Assembly: GCF_958979055.1 (NCBI RefSeq)
Contig: NC_084896.1
Location: 6,204,501-6,268,500, forward strand
Direction of reading: 5' to 3'
From: Alnus glutinosa
Taxonomy: Eukaryota; Streptophyta; Magnoliopsida; Fagales; Betulaceae
Length of the DNA: 64,000 nucleotides
The position numbers were made by a program, and so were the translations under genes. Below the pieces are notes generated by a model. That model did no database searches and was not told the origin of the DNA. It saw only the letters and a program-made list of their open reading frames with translations. Every line of letters starts with the position of its first letter. Within the stretch, counting starts at the first letter, position 1. This document shows, one piece after another, positions 46,696 through 60,734 of this stretch.

Positions 46696-47750
46696 CATAT
46701 AAAAAAAATAAACAACACATACACAAATCTTATTTTCTAAATAATCTCTCTGCAGAAAATACCAAAATCACTTACCGAAATGCCTTACAATCCTCCGGCA
46801 GTCAAGAGGTAAGAGGCCGAAGACCATTGCTAGACCTCACAACTTAACCATCAGCCTACCAGATCGTGACCGGCTTCTTCCTCTCCCTCCGCTAAATCTC
46901 TCACAGCCTACCAAAATTTCCGGATAATTTTGCTACGCTCAAGTATTACCCAAATGTTTTTTTTTTTTTGTTTTTTGTTTTTTATTTTTTATTTTTATTT
47001 AAGTACTGTAGACTGTACGCTTTCTTTAAAGGCAGCACCGCACCAAGACCCAAGAAATAAGACAAGATGTACGTGAGACAAAATAATAATAATAATAATT
47101 ATTATTATTATTATTTTGTCTTTGCTTTTATAAGTCTAAGAAATTAGATGATCTTAACATAAAATGAAGTTAAAAAATATCTTTGATAAATCAGGTTTTA
47201 GTCCTTTTTTATTTTAATTTTATATCACAGATAATGTTTCTTTTATTCACAAATAATTTTTTAATATAAATGTTTGCTAAAAATATGCATTTGAATATAT
47301 AAAAAACTGTAAAAAAAAAAAAAAGAATAAACAAATTAACTAAAACTCAAAATAAATTATATAGATTTGATACTAACAATATAATATTAAATTTCAAAAG
47401 CTATAAAAATATAATATAATTATATTTATATTTATATAAAAAATGTCTCATTTAAAATTATTGTCTTAGGCCCCAAAATATATAGAGTTGGCCCTGGTGA
47501 GAAGCACATATTTTATTATTAATGCTATTAAAAAAAAAAAGAGAAACAAATGTTATTAAAACATGTGTTTCTCACATGCCAAGGTACACATGTCAATATT
47601 AGATATAGTTTATATTAAATTTTTGTCCTTTTTTTCTAATAACATTAATAAAAAAGAAAAAGAAAAGTGATTCTCATTTGCTCAAGAGACACATGACACT
47701 TTTAAATATTAGGTTGAAGAATGCATACAATCTAGTTCGTAGAAAATTCA
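46696..47750. other. AT-rich intergenic
   Basis: No gene. Contains an (AAT)n/(ATT)n palindrome at 47080-47116. Confidence 0.6.
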
Positions 47751-47754
47751 TATA

Positions 47755-48225
47755 TTGACTTCGTTTGTTTCGGCGTAAAAATATTTTCGGGAAAATCATT
47801 TTTCAAGAATGTTTTTCCGCTGAAAATATTTTTTAATGTTTGGCGTATACAGAAAATAACAAGTATTTTTTATATTTTTATTTAATCATGTTAACCTATC
47901 CTTCGCTAGTGGTCCAAGGTGGCTTGGTGGTAGTTTGGTATGGCTAGTGGTAGTTTGACAGTGGCTTGATGGTTGTCCAGGGGTGGTCCGAGGTGGCTCG
48001 ATGGTAGTTTGGTGATAACCTGGTGCCGGCTTGGTGGTGGTTCAGCGATTTGAGAATGAGAAACTCAAACTCAAAAAAATAATTTACGAAATTTAAAACA
48101 ACAATCATTTTCTGAAACTAAAAAAGCTTTTTTTGGTTAAACTGAAAATATTTTCAGTTTAACTATTATTTTTAGCTGCACCGAACACCAAAAAAATACC
48201 GAAAACATTTTCCATAATAAGGCCG
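47755..48225. mobile_element. Foldback element with a G/T minisatellite
   Basis: Left arm TTTGTTTCGGCGTAAAAATA ... TGAAAATATTTT; inverted right arm TTTGGTGTTCGGTGCAGCTA ... TGAAAATATTTT. The centre (47905-48045) has repeated GGTGGCTTGGTGGTAGTTTG-like units, distinct from the flanking AT-rich DNA. Confidence 0.55.
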
Positions 48226-48257
48226 TCAGTAACCACGTTTAATTTTCTTATAAAGTA

Positions 48258-48547
48258 AGGGTTCGTTTGGGTTTGCGATTTCAAAAAGTGCGATTTAAAA
48301 AAGTGATTTTTAAAAACGCAGTTAAACGTTTTGGCAAAATAGCAGTTTGGTCTTCAAAATCGTAGGTTAGCATTTTAAAATACTGCGTTTTCAAAAAAGT
48401 ACCCCATTGCCTACGATTTGAATAAGCACTTTTCTACGTTTTCAAATCGCAATTTTTTAAAAACGCAGTTTCCAACCGGTTCATTTTCTGCGATTTGATT
48501 TAAAATCGTACTTAGTCTCTACAAAATCGCAATCTCGAACGCACCCT
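48258..48547. mobile_element. hAT-type MITE, 290 bp
   Basis: Ends AGGGTTCGTTTGGGTTTGCG and (inverted) AGGGTGCGTTCGAGATTGCG. Many GCGATTT/AAATCGC words in both orientations inside. No coding sequence; the target duplication has decayed. Confidence 0.82.
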
Positions 48548-48917
48548 AAAGGAAATTCTTTCTCGGCCTTATTTTAACAATTCACGAAATAAAAAGGCCA
48601 TTGGTCCATCTTGTTTAATTGGTCTCAAATGGATGGACAAACTGAGCTGAAGAAGATGAACAGAGTCAGTATATTGAAGCATATATATTACAAGAGCTCT
48701 GTGAAAAAATATTAAATATCAATTTGCTTTCCGGCCATGATGCGTTTTATCGAATGCATTCATAATCGATGTGAGCCCGATCAGGATGCTTAGTTTGAAA
48801 ACGAGAGGATTGCTTCGTTCAGACAAGCACGCGAGAAAACATCTTGCCTTTCACCTGTCGTCGTGAATATTTCAAGGTTCCTGTCTCTGCTTAAGCAATT
48901 AATTAAGCAAATGATCG
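48548..48917. other. Intergenic, no gene seen
   Basis: Block B DNA upstream of the protease promoter with no counterpart in block A; homology to A resumes near 48918. Confidence 0.55.
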
Positions 48918-49033
48918 AGTATGCTTAGAAGAAAAGCCTGCCCGCTAGCTAGAACCAACCGTAAAGACTCCATATGATTATAAAACAAGTCTATTTGATC
49001 ACTTCACTTGAAAGCAACCTACGAAACCCACAA

Positions 49034-49044
49034 CTATATATATA
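49034..49044 (+). promoter_or_regulatory. TATA box of protease copy B
   Basis: CTATATATATA, in the same position relative to the start codon as in copy A. Confidence 0.75.
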
Positions 49045-49118
49045 GCTGCTCCATCTCCACCCTCTCACATTCACTCAGTCTATTCTTCTTCCTCTTCTGG
49101 ACTTGGATTCTTACACAT

Positions 49119-50678
<1,560 letters not shown>

Positions 50679-51333
50679 TCTACTTGTCTCATCTAATGTC
50701 AACCTTTTTTTTCCTTTCCCTGTTTTCCCTTTCCAAGATTGATGAATCAATATGTATGAGCTGAGCTTCTTATGTTCCTACCTCAATAAAATGGTTGAAA
50801 AATTCTTCAGAAAAAAATACAAAATCGAAACTGATACAATCCGAACCAACTCTGGAAGACGCTTGATAAATATTTTAAGGCCTACACACGTTTCCTGGTA
50901 CATCAGAAACGTGCGTGACAACTCCTTTCAATACAATGAATCCATCATCCAAAACGCACCGTTTAGATTAGCCTAACGGCCTAACCGCTGTCTTGCATTA
51001 TTTCTCCTGGAATGCCACGTGACCTTCGAGAGTCTTCCACGCTTCTCACTTCTATGCTTTGTTTATTCTTCTCTTCCTTTCTTTTCATTTCTTCTCAAGC
51101 ATAACACATTCACAGAAATCATGTCCAGGAAAGAAGTTTGTGCTGCTTGAAAAGAATTCCCCTAGTTATTTATAAAAATGACAGACTTTATTCATCCAAA
51201 ATAAAATATGACAGACTTTAAAAGTTCAAAGAAATCATTCTTCTAGGCAGTGACAACGAACGCTAGTGTACTGCAAGGCTAATTCTGAGCAATCAGAAAT
51301 AGCAGTACAAGAATGACATTATAATTTATAAAC
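50679..51333. other. Convergent 3' ends of protease B and phosphatase B
   Basis: 3' UTRs on both strands, plus about 250 bp (50880-51130) with no match in block A. No gene recognised in the extra sequence. Confidence 0.55.
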
Positions 51334-54300
51334 TTATAAAACTTCATTGTATTTGAAGACACAATCATAAAGTCGTCCTCCAAGAAACTCGGCGACCTCT
51401 GGATGTTTCACCTGTATATGAAGATAAGAAGAAGAAACATAACAATGACATTAACTAATGTATCCACCAAAGGAAGCGAATAACCAGATATATTGGAAAA
51501 AGCAGCAATAACATAGGTGAAACCATTACCATCCCAATCTTGAGGGAATCACACTTAAATTGAGCATAAAGATTTGTCTCTATTCCACGACCCTGCCAGA
51601 AGCACTCTCAGTTATATTTCAAGAACTAAAACAAATTCGTCACTGATACAGCTTATCTAAAAATGTGTGTGTGTAGCAGTACATTCAATAATGGATTGTT
51701 CTCCCAAGCTCTAAACGATTGACCGAATATGTTTTCTAAAGGAAAGGTAGGTAAAATGTATGATTTGACAAACTTCTCTCAAAGCCAATTTTCAGACAAT
51801 GAAACTTGTGCAAGCCACAAAGACAAATAACAGTACTTCAATTGGTAAAACCTAACCTCATGCGGCCAAACAAAAGAAAAGAAATAGGTTTGTAATTGAT
51901 AGGAGATTATACTTTCCATGTATTTGTCTCATCAATTCTTTTTCCTTCTAATTCATTTTTATTTAGGAAAAACTTCACTTATAACCCCTAATCTTTCAAC
52001 ACTTTGCAAAAAGGTACCTAAACTTTAAAAAGTGTCAATTTAGGGTATTCATCTTTTAATTTTTTCAATTTCAACCCTTCGTTAAAATTTTCCTTCAAAT
52101 CTTGTCTAAATTTCCAAAATAACCATGTTTTTTTTTTTAAAAAAAAAAAGATTTAAAATTTTTTCAAAGATTCAGACATGGTTGTTTTTGTAAATTTTGT
52201 TAAATTATGACCAAAACTTAATCCTAGCAATTTTTTTTTTTCCTAAAAAAAAGAAGGGGTGTTTTGGGAATTTAGACAATATTTAAAGAAAAATTTTAAC
52301 AGATGATTGAAATTAAAAAAAAAAATAAAAAAATAAAAAAATTGAAAGATTGATACCTTTAATTGACACTTTTTAAATTTGAGTACCTTTTTGCAAAAGT
52401 GATAAACAATTAGAAGTTATAAGTAAAGTTCTCCCTCTTATCTATTTTCACTTCAACAATTTTTTCTTTTTCAAAAGATAATAATAAAATAGGACAAACC
52501 ATTAAGCTTGAATGGAGCTATGGTAATCTAAATGGGGTACCATACTTTCATATATTAAATTATGCAAGAAGTCTTTACTGCCTTTTTTGGTTTTTTTTTT
52601 TTTGGAAAATTCTAATGTTAAGTTTTCTCTCAAGAAACACTTTAATAATGAAAGCGAACACTAGTAGTTTGTGTTTTTCCTTTTTCTTGATCAGAACAAC
52701 TTGAATCCCAAACCTACCACACCATTTCTATCTCTCATATGTTTCTATAAATTTGAACAATACCCTCCCACAATTTCAATGCAGAGAATGAAAAAATTAA
52801 AATGAAATCTACAGTTAGATGAAGTTAGTGATGCATGAATAGGCATTTGGATGGTCCAGTTTGGTTATAAATGGTCAAAGATCATTTGAATAAGAGAAAC
52901 AGAAATTGTACAAAGAAGCGTCAACCAAAAAAGAGTTTATAACTCTACTAACTTCCTAATTTTGGTAAGAACCTACCATCCCTTCCATGATAACCAGGTC
53001 TGCATCACTTGCTAGATGGGCGAACTTTGGTGAAACTCTTGTAAGATCAATAACCTGCAAAGAATTAAAAGGCAGAAGAAGAACTTCAAACATTTATAGT
53101 GGTGTTCTATTTATAAAAAAGAAAATAAAAATTATATCTATAGTGGTATCAATCATCCATTAACTTAAAGAACATTTAATGCAAAACAAAATTGCACTTT
53201 CTTACCGGCAAATCATTACCAGAATTGGCAATTAACAGATTTGAAGTATCAACACCCATGAGCTGCCCATGTTCATCCTTCAGCTGGCAAATTGCCACTT
53301 ACAAAGTCAGAGTCAACCAAGATTCTAAAATTAATACAGATCAGAGAGTTTCTTTCTATCACCTTTGATATAATCTCAACCAGTTCAGGGTAAGTTACAT
53401 CATTTACAGAAGGCAAGTCATTGGCTGCCAAAACAACCTGCAGAGAGAGACGTCATCTCCAGCAATGCTGACAACCATATGAAGAGTAGGTGATGCATGA
53501 CATATTAAAAATGGTAAAAAATTATATCACCCAGCAAAACTTTCAGATATAGAATTCCAAATGCAAAAATTGGAATTAAACAACAAGAGTTAATGAGGAA
53601 AAAAAAGAAAGTAGTGGGAGGTAATTTTGCTTTTGAAGAAAGACAAGATGATAACCTCCATTCAAAACCAGCTAGCTAACCCAAATTAAAAGGAAACTGA
53701 CTTATCCAATGTATGCAAAAATCGAAAAGAAGCATACTAATTCATGTCAAGTATCTACTATCGGGGTTCATATCGAGGAGGGACACGAATATCAGGAAAT
53801 ACTGTTATGGACTATCCTTATTGACTTCTTTCTTAACAAATTGAGAAGTAAACAATGGAGGTTCAAAATTTTAGATACAACATCCATAATTTGTTCTTTA
53901 ATAAAGAAACTCCACACTGGGAAACTCTAGGCTTGTAGATTCAGATGCATAGTTTAGAAGAATTGAAAACTGAAAACAAACCTGCATGCCAAGTCGTAGT
54001 AATTCTCTTGCAAATGGCAAAATACCCAAAATGATATCTGCACCGGAATTATCAACAAAAATGATAACCTGTCATGACAACCAAAGGAGCTAGTTAGTAA
54101 ATAAGCACACATAATAGTATCAACATGGAGATATATGTCAAAGATGATGGGTAAATTAAATTGCACATAAAACTTGCCTTCTTCGAAGATTTCTTGTTCC
54201 ATTTCAATTTGAAAGTGTCCAAGTCATCAATAACCCAAGGTCGAGGGACAAGATTTTGACAAGTAGCTAAAAAGGACATTCCGTCATTTGAGAAAACCTC

Positions 54301-55722
54301 TTCAAGCTTCAGGAATTGAGAAAGAAAAATAAATGTTTAGTACTATTGAAAACCATTCAAACATCGACATGTTACAACATTTTTTAAGTAGTTTCCATGT
54401 TGCAAAAGCCATGAGAACGGATCTATATCTTGATACCAAACATGACATATTCGTTTATAAATAAAACATGATGCAGTTTAAAATTGCTAAATTGTTCCAT
54501 ACTATTTTCAAATTTCAGAGATGCAAGAGCTGAATTTGTGAGACTTTGCCATTGATTGACCACACCTAAGTAACTTCATAAGAACATCGCATGGTGAAAA
54601 ACAAAATGATGTCTAATAGGGGCAGAGTGGTTGATTCTACTTAAAGGTGTTGATTTAAGGAGAACATATATAATATGCTATGGTTAAAAGTAGTATGTGG
54701 CCCTAAAGAGATCGATATTTGTAGCAAATCAAAGTTTTCATGTCACAATAAAAGAAGACCAACCTGTGCAGAACCGAGATCGAATATGTTTCCCGCCAAT
54801 ACTCCTCTCAACAGATTCTCCAGACGCTTACCTCCATCTTCAATGGCATCATTAAGACGAACTACATCCGCAAATAGGGATATAGCCTTTGCATTCTCTT
54901 CATCCTATCAAATTTTCCACGAAGACAAACAGCTTTGTGAGTACAAATGGAGAAAAACATGGCATCAGCCAACATACATGATTAACGTATCACGAATCAA
55001 GAAAACCTTAGCTACATCTGGGACTTTAACTTTCACAATCAGGGTATCTCGTTAACACTTACCTTCACTCTCTTAAATATATCCTTGAATCCTAATTCTC
55101 TAAGGACTTGCTCACGAAGTCTGCACAGAAGCTAAGATGTCCCCCCCAGAAAAAAGAGAAAAAGTAAAAATTTCAGTCATTCCATAGGAAAATGAGAATC
55201 AAAAGTGACAGAAACTTGTAGATAATATTCTTTAAGATTGGATTACAGTGCAATCAGGTGGCCCTCCATGAGCCTCAGGATCTTTCTTGAAGTCCTCAAG
55301 TATTTCAGAATACCTTCCATCACAAACCCAAAATCAGAAAATGAAACCAGAATCCTCATAACGTCAAGATAAGCGAGAGCTTAGAGAAAACCACACCTTC
55401 GAGCGAACATTTCAGCTTTAGTATTAGCATCGCGAACTGTAGGATCACTCTCTGCTCGTTTCCTGCAACAGATTAACGTATCAAACAAATACAATTGGCT
55501 TTGATTTCGCTCAAAAATTCATTTCAGAGATGAGAAAAATCGAAAGGCGTACTTGAAGGAAGAAATGGAATTGCGGAAAAGGTCGATCCAAGCGAGCTCC
55601 GCAGGGGTGGGCTTGCGAGGGTTATCGGAGGGGAACCGGTAGGGAATGGTGCACGCTCTATAGTTCGACTCAATCGGCGTCGTCAGGAGCGGGAATGCCA
55701 CCAATTCTGACGCGCCCTCCAT
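51334..55722 (-). CDS. DUF89 damage-control phosphatase, copy B
   Basis: Twelve exons: 55553-55722, 55397-55462, 55247-55313, 55063-55131, 54764-54904, 54178-54306, 53982-54068, 53363-53437, 53206-53283, 52977-53054, 51530-51592 and 51334-51411. They total 1101 nt, 366 residues. All but the last exon equal copy A in length; the last ends two codons earlier (GTT TTA TAA). The metal-site blocks ([27 protein letters not shown]) are kept. Exon 10 has changed from [13 protein letters not shown] in A to TRVSPKFAHLASD in B. The exon 3 donor is weaker (GTAATC against GTAAGC) and its last codon encodes Thr, not Ile. The GC donor of intron 6 is shared. It is probably functional, but more diverged than copy A. 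Confidence 0.9.
51960..52435. mobile_element. Foldback MITE in phosphatase B intron 10
   Basis: Left arm AAACTTCACTTATAACCCCT ... TTTAGGGTATTCATCTTTTA; inverted right arm GAACTTTACTTATAACTTCT ... TTAAAGGTATCAATCTTTCA. Present in B only. It is part of a roughly 760-bp stretch (about 51900-52660) absent from the same intron of copy A. Confidence 0.78.
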
Positions 55723-56140
55723 GCCGACTCTCTCTGACCGCCTTTTTTCTTTCTAGAATATGGCCAAAAATTAAGAGAAATGTTACCATCAGTTCTTTGA
55801 CGTGGCAGCACAATCCTCGTTGATCTAAAATATATTGTTATTCATCTAAAATTTAACGATGAATTTAACTGCCACATAATATGAATTATCATATATAATC
55901 TTATGCTTGAGCTTCGACCGAGAATCAAATTCGACATGTAATATTTAGAGTTGTTAATAAAAGATGTAATTCGATATGAAATTAGCGAGTTTAAATTGAA
56001 GGGTTTGATCAGTTTAATTAAATGGATCGGATTATGATTAATCTATATAATCTTTTACTCATGCATCGATATGACTCAAACTCTATCCTCTAACATGAAT
56101 TACATCTCTAACTCAAACAATTATTTTACAATTATTTTGG
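55723..56140. promoter_or_regulatory. 5' flank of phosphatase B; end of block B
   Basis: Homologous to 24602-25180, including TTTAACTGCCACATAATATG and a hAT-like debris stretch. Homology ends near CAATTATTTTGG at 56140. Confidence 0.6.
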
Positions 56141-57047
56141 TGTTTACGGGGGGTATTTTCATAAATGGAGGGTTGGGTTTAAAATATATATATATAAATA
56201 TATAAAATAGCGAGGCTAGAAGGAGGAATGAAAAATATATTAAAATTGATTTTTTTTTTTTTTAAAAAAAAAAAATTGGTGTGGGGCTTCCTCTTCTTAA
56301 TAAGTAAATATATATAATTTTGTTAGGGCACATAGTATAATATATAGTTCATTCTACAAATAATTAAATATAATTTTCATAATATTGATACTATAAATTG
56401 AGCGACGAAAAATATTTGGGATACTACAACTTTTATTAACTCACATGTTAGTTCACATTTTATGAAAATAATTGTCACGTAAATTAACACATAACAAACT
56501 ACATTTTAGTGACTTACATAATAAGTGCTACATAGATTGGTACGTCAGTTTGTAATGAATTTGTAATTAAAGTTATTATGTCATTTTTCGTTTATACTAA
56601 AAGTTGTAATATCGTTAATTAACAACGCTCTAAATTGACGCCGAATAATGTTATATGTAGTTAAAATAAATGGAAAAAATATTAAATATTTATAATATTA
56701 TATATATAATAGAAACTTTAATAGTTTTAGGAACGATTCCATTGCTGTATCTAAATAAACAAATAAAAGTAAAAAAATATATTATAAGAATACTGATTTT
56801 AGAAATAGCAATTCTTATTCATGTTGTATAAGACATGGGCCTCCAAAATGAATGTTATGGGCTTATGGGCTTCGCTCTGCCGCTTTATGATCAATGGTTT
56901 GTGTGTGCTCTGCTTATTTCTCTTTGCCAAGAAGAGAGAGAAAAACCAAATCTTGCAAATAAAATTTCCAAGAGAAGGGGGAATGGGCCGAACAGCCACA
57001 GCCTATACCGGCCCTCTCCTTCCTATATATATAAATAAAAATAAAAA
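56141..57047. other. AT-rich intergenic, no gene seen
   Basis: Only short frames without domains, A/T runs and (TA)n. Confidence 0.6.
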
Positions 57048-57500
57048 TAAAAAACTTTACTTACCATTCATAATTTTTAATCACTTTTATAATCATATTT
57101 TCAAACTTTAAAAAGTATCAATTTAATATTTTTTTTTTCATTTTTTTTTTCAATTTCACCAAACCGTTAGGATTTTCAGTAAAATATTGTCAAAATTTTC
57201 AAAATACATTTTTTTTTTAAATATATATATATATATTAGTTAAATCTTGACCAACGCCTAAAACCTTGCAATTTTTTTCTTTTTTTTTCCTAAAAAAAAA
57301 GAAATGGTATTTTATGAATTTTAACACCTCTCTGTTAGGATTTAACGAAAAATTCTTAACAAATGAGTGAAATTAAAAAAAAATATATATATATTAAAAG
57401 ATGGACACATTGAATTGACATTTTTTAAAGTTTTTGGGTATGATTGCAAAAGTAATGAAAGATCAGGAATAGTAACTGATAAGTGAAGTTTTTCCAAGTA
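57048..57500. mobile_element. Foldback MITE, fourth family member
   Basis: Left arm ACTTTACTTACCATTCATAA ... CTTTAAAAAGTATCAATTTA; inverted right arm AACTTCACTTATCAGTTACT ... CTTTAAAAAATGTCAATTCA. It shares the TAGGATTTAACGAAAAATTC-type centre with the other copies. Confidence 0.73.
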
Positions 57501-58394
57501 ATTATTTTTAAAAAAATAATAGTTTAGAATTATGACAAGTGGTAATTTAAAATAATGACATGCGTCAAAACTTGAGTTTTGCTTCAAAAAAACTAAAGTG
57601 CACATTTAAAGAGTCGTGGAGTTTAAGAGAGGATAAAATGGAATAGGAATCTAGGATCCTCTACATTTCACTTGAAATGGAAAGGATCCATTTCCGGATA
57701 AAACAAAGCGTATACGTCCTTTCATTAACTCTCTCTTTAACGGAAAAGTATTCTCTTTATTTCATTTGAAATGGAAAACGGCTGGTTCTTTATAAAATAA
57801 GGGACAAAGTTATCAAACATAATAATAATAATAATTTTATCCCTTATTTTATAAGTAATCGGCTCCTCTCCGTTTCATATTTCATTCTTAGCCTTCTGTT
57901 CGCCCTTTCCTCAAATCTCTCTTCTCATACTCTGTGCTTGTTGTTATAGTTTAACAAATTAAAAAGATAAAATTTTGGAAGGTTTTGACAAATAGTTGCT
58001 TGAGTTTTAAAAAATGATTAATCACTTTCTAAAGTAAGCCAAAAAAATGAATTAATACATAAAAACTAATGGAATTCATTAACCTGGCAATATCAATACC
58101 AATTAAATAGCGACATGTGTTCGATTTGCTTAGTCACTGGAAAAATAAAGATCAACGATAAAAAAAAATGTGTTGGAGTTCACGTTAGTTTCCTCTCTCC
58201 ACGTCAGTAAAAAAAATTAAAAGAACAAAAAAGTAAAGTAAAAATCGTAGCCGTCACCCAAGTCGTTGCTTTTGGTCAGCATATGTGTTTTTTATGGGTG
58301 ACAACTTCTCTTGTCTACCATGTTATTTTTGAAGTGAGTACTAAACAAACTAGATATGTGTCGATATTTAATTGGTGCTGACATGTCATATTAA
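57501..58394. other. Intergenic, no gene seen
   Basis: AT-rich; a short (AAT)n run near 57820. The direct words GGCTGGTTCTTTATAAAATA and its inverted near-copy around 57840-57870 suggest a decayed foldback. Confidence 0.5.
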
Positions 58395-58706
58395 TCACTT
58401 CTTAAAACTCAATGAGTTATTTGTTAAAACCTTAAACCACATGATCAGTATATAGATATGAATTAAATGAAGGTTTTGTAGTGCTTTGATAAGAATATCA
58501 CAAACTTGTGCAAAAATACTTACAACGAGATAGACGCTTCGACACACGAAACTTGCATTTTGACCTAAAGCCTCACAATATTCTTTTGGACGAGAAGTTC
58601 TGCCAAAAAATTTCTGATTTTGACCTTTTGGAACATCTATAAATGTTGGAATTGGTTTCTTTGCAAAAGAGTTGGCATTTGTATAACCAGGCAAGCGAAT
58701 AGCCAT
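58395..58706 (-). pseudogene. SAUR-like gene, truncated or frameshifted
   Basis: From the ATG at 58706 the frame reads MAIRLPGYTNANSFAKKPIP then TFIDVPKG, the hallmark start of small auxin-up RNA proteins. The conserved body that should follow (the AVYVGE...RFVVPVSYL...FGFDHP...IPC blocks) is absent. The frame instead runs on for about 70 unrelated residues to 58395. SAURs regulate cell expansion, partly by inhibiting PP2C-D phosphatases. Without the core this cannot be a normal SAUR. A TATA-like TATATATAGA lies about 105 bp upstream. It could be a relic, or a young gene using a SAUR start. Confidence 0.6.
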
Positions 58707-58778
58707 TGTGGCCAGAAAGCTTGAGAAGATCACAGAAGAAAAGGGTGAAGAAAGTAAAGGATTTGAGTCTGGAAACAA

Positions 58779-59696
58779 CTTGCCTTAATATTGACTACTA
58801 TGTGTATATGTCTATATATAGATGATTAATTGATTATATTAGTGTGTCAAATCCTGTGAAATGGCAAGTGAGTGGTGCAGAGACATTCACATGAAGGATC
58901 ACATGGAGGGATGACAGGTGTCCTCCAACTCATAGTTAAGAAATACTAGTGGTCACTAGTGATTGAGACTTCCCACATGAGGGAAGGGTCATCTGGGGAT
59001 CTTCCCACATTATTGGATATCAATGATACTTAAATGATGGAGACTTTTTCTTTTTTTCTTTTTTTCTTTTTTTTTTTTTGTTTTTTCACTTCTTTTCTCT
59101 TCCCTTCTTTTCTCTTAAAGAGAGACAATAAAAATTAGTTGTAACTATTCCATCTCGGTATGATTATAGTAATAGCTGTCCGTTAGCAATTGCATAAGAG
59201 GTGCTTAGACGATGAGAACTGCAAACCCTTTCTCAAATTCGATTGAGTCATAATTTGATCTAATCTCATCAAAACATCAGTGAAACTTAAGACGGCTAAT
59301 ACTAATAAGATTAAGGATTAAGAATTCCCATTTAAAAAGTCGAATTCTCACTTTGGTACATACCTAATCACTGATGACAAATGATTAAGACTTCATTAGT
59401 TGGGCCGCCAGGATAATTGACTCGATCATTATTAAAGTATCCCATTGGCCTAATTAATGAAGCTCTCAAGCAAGCAGGATCAAACAAAACACCCAAGAGT
59501 GTTCGAGATCAACTTGTTTAATAAAAAAGGAAAATGATTCTCCTACTACAAATATAATTAAATGACACCCATTAAAAAATAAATAAATGTCATCATTTGA
59601 AATTTGAATCTGATGGAATTGGCTCATTATTGTCAAAAGAATTGTTAAAATGTCTTTTTCCTAGTTGTCAAGGCCTTTTAATTGTGTTTTCTTTTC

Positions 59697-59727
<31 letters not shown>

Positions 59728-60137
59728 GGCAATGATAGACCTCAAAACGTGGGCAAGATTAGAAATCTGGGAGTAACATGTTCTTCAATCTTCACTACAC
59801 TTCTGTACACATATATTGTCCACAAAATCGACATCTTCTGGTCGAAGATTTCTGTAATTAATTTTAATTTTTTATTTTTGGAAGGTGGCGGCTTGACAAT
59901 TAATCAATTGCCACGAAGCCACCAATCAGAAAGCTATCAACATCACCAACAGGATTTCGTACGTCATGAAAACGACATCAATCGGGTGGGCCATTCATTA
60001 TTGGGGTGGTGATACAATGAAACCTAACACCTTTTGTTTTGGGTTATGATTCTCTTTATTTTATTGTTTAAGATCTTGTTTTTGTTATATTTAATTCAAT
60101 TTAAAAATTTTAAATAACATGTGCATTAAAAATTTAA
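58779..60137. other. Intergenic, no gene seen
   Basis: Contains a T-rich stretch near 59050-59110. A 115-codon plus frame at 59665-60012 starts in the poly(G) run and has no protein-like character. Confidence 0.55.
59706..59729. repeat. Poly(G) tract
   Basis: About 23 consecutive G after a T run. Confidence 0.93.
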
Positions 60138-60290
60138 AAATTTTACATGTATATTAAGTGTCTATAAAAAAAAATAAGGTGACTTTTAAAATTACTGTTG
60201 AGCGTGTGATTGATCAAATAATGATTTTAATCAAATGATAATTTTAAAAGTTATCTCATTTTTTTTATGGATACTTAATGTACTTGTAGA
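60138..60290. mobile_element. Small foldback MITE
   Basis: TATTAAGTGTCTATAAAAAA ... TGACTTTTAAAATTA is mirrored by the inverted right arm (CATTAAGTATCCATAAAAAA ... TAACTTTTAAAATTA), with TGATTTTAATCA-type sequence at the tip. Confidence 0.7.
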
Positions 60291-60734
60291 ATTACCCAAT
60301 AACCGATGGCGGAGCCAACAAATCAGTATGAACACAAATTTCCTACAAACTAGTTCGTAGAAAACTCATACAAACCAGCCTTAAAAAATGGTGTGTGTCA
60401 TTTAAGCTATAAAAAAGCATGTGAGAAGTAGAAAATATAATAACCATATTTTAAAACATAAATAGAGTAATTTATCATACAATATTGTATCACAAAAAAT
60501 ATATATAAGTTTATAAATATTTGCCAAAATTGATATACTTGCAACTTTGCATCTCGGTATTAGTACGAAAAGACAAAAATACAAAAAAAACATGTAAAGC
60601 TGTAAGTTTTTTTTTTTTTTTTTTAGAGAAATAAAAGCAGTAAGTATCAAATCTGAATTAAAGTGGTCAATAATTTCATTTTTAATATAAACAGCTAAAC
60701 TCTTTGTGGGTGTAAATGTTGGCACCGATATCTC

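Larger units (their letters stand above)
45250..47497. mobile_element. Possible outer hAT element hosting a nested one
   Basis: The right end, inverted, reads CCAGGGCCAACTCTATATAT then GGGGCCTAAGAC. The left end has CGGCTCAAGC then CACCTAAGACCCCC. GGCC(T)AAG-type subterminal words at both ends fit a common plant hAT family. No transposase is seen and the ends are diverged, so this is tentative. Confidence 0.3.

Noticed and set aside
49008-49118. N-terminal extension of protease B from an in-frame ATG
   Set aside because: The ATG lies upstream of the conserved TATA box and is out of frame in copy A; the downstream ATG gives a clean signal peptide.
59665-60012. 115-codon plus frame
   Set aside because: It begins in T and G runs with a polyglycine stretch and has no conserved motif.
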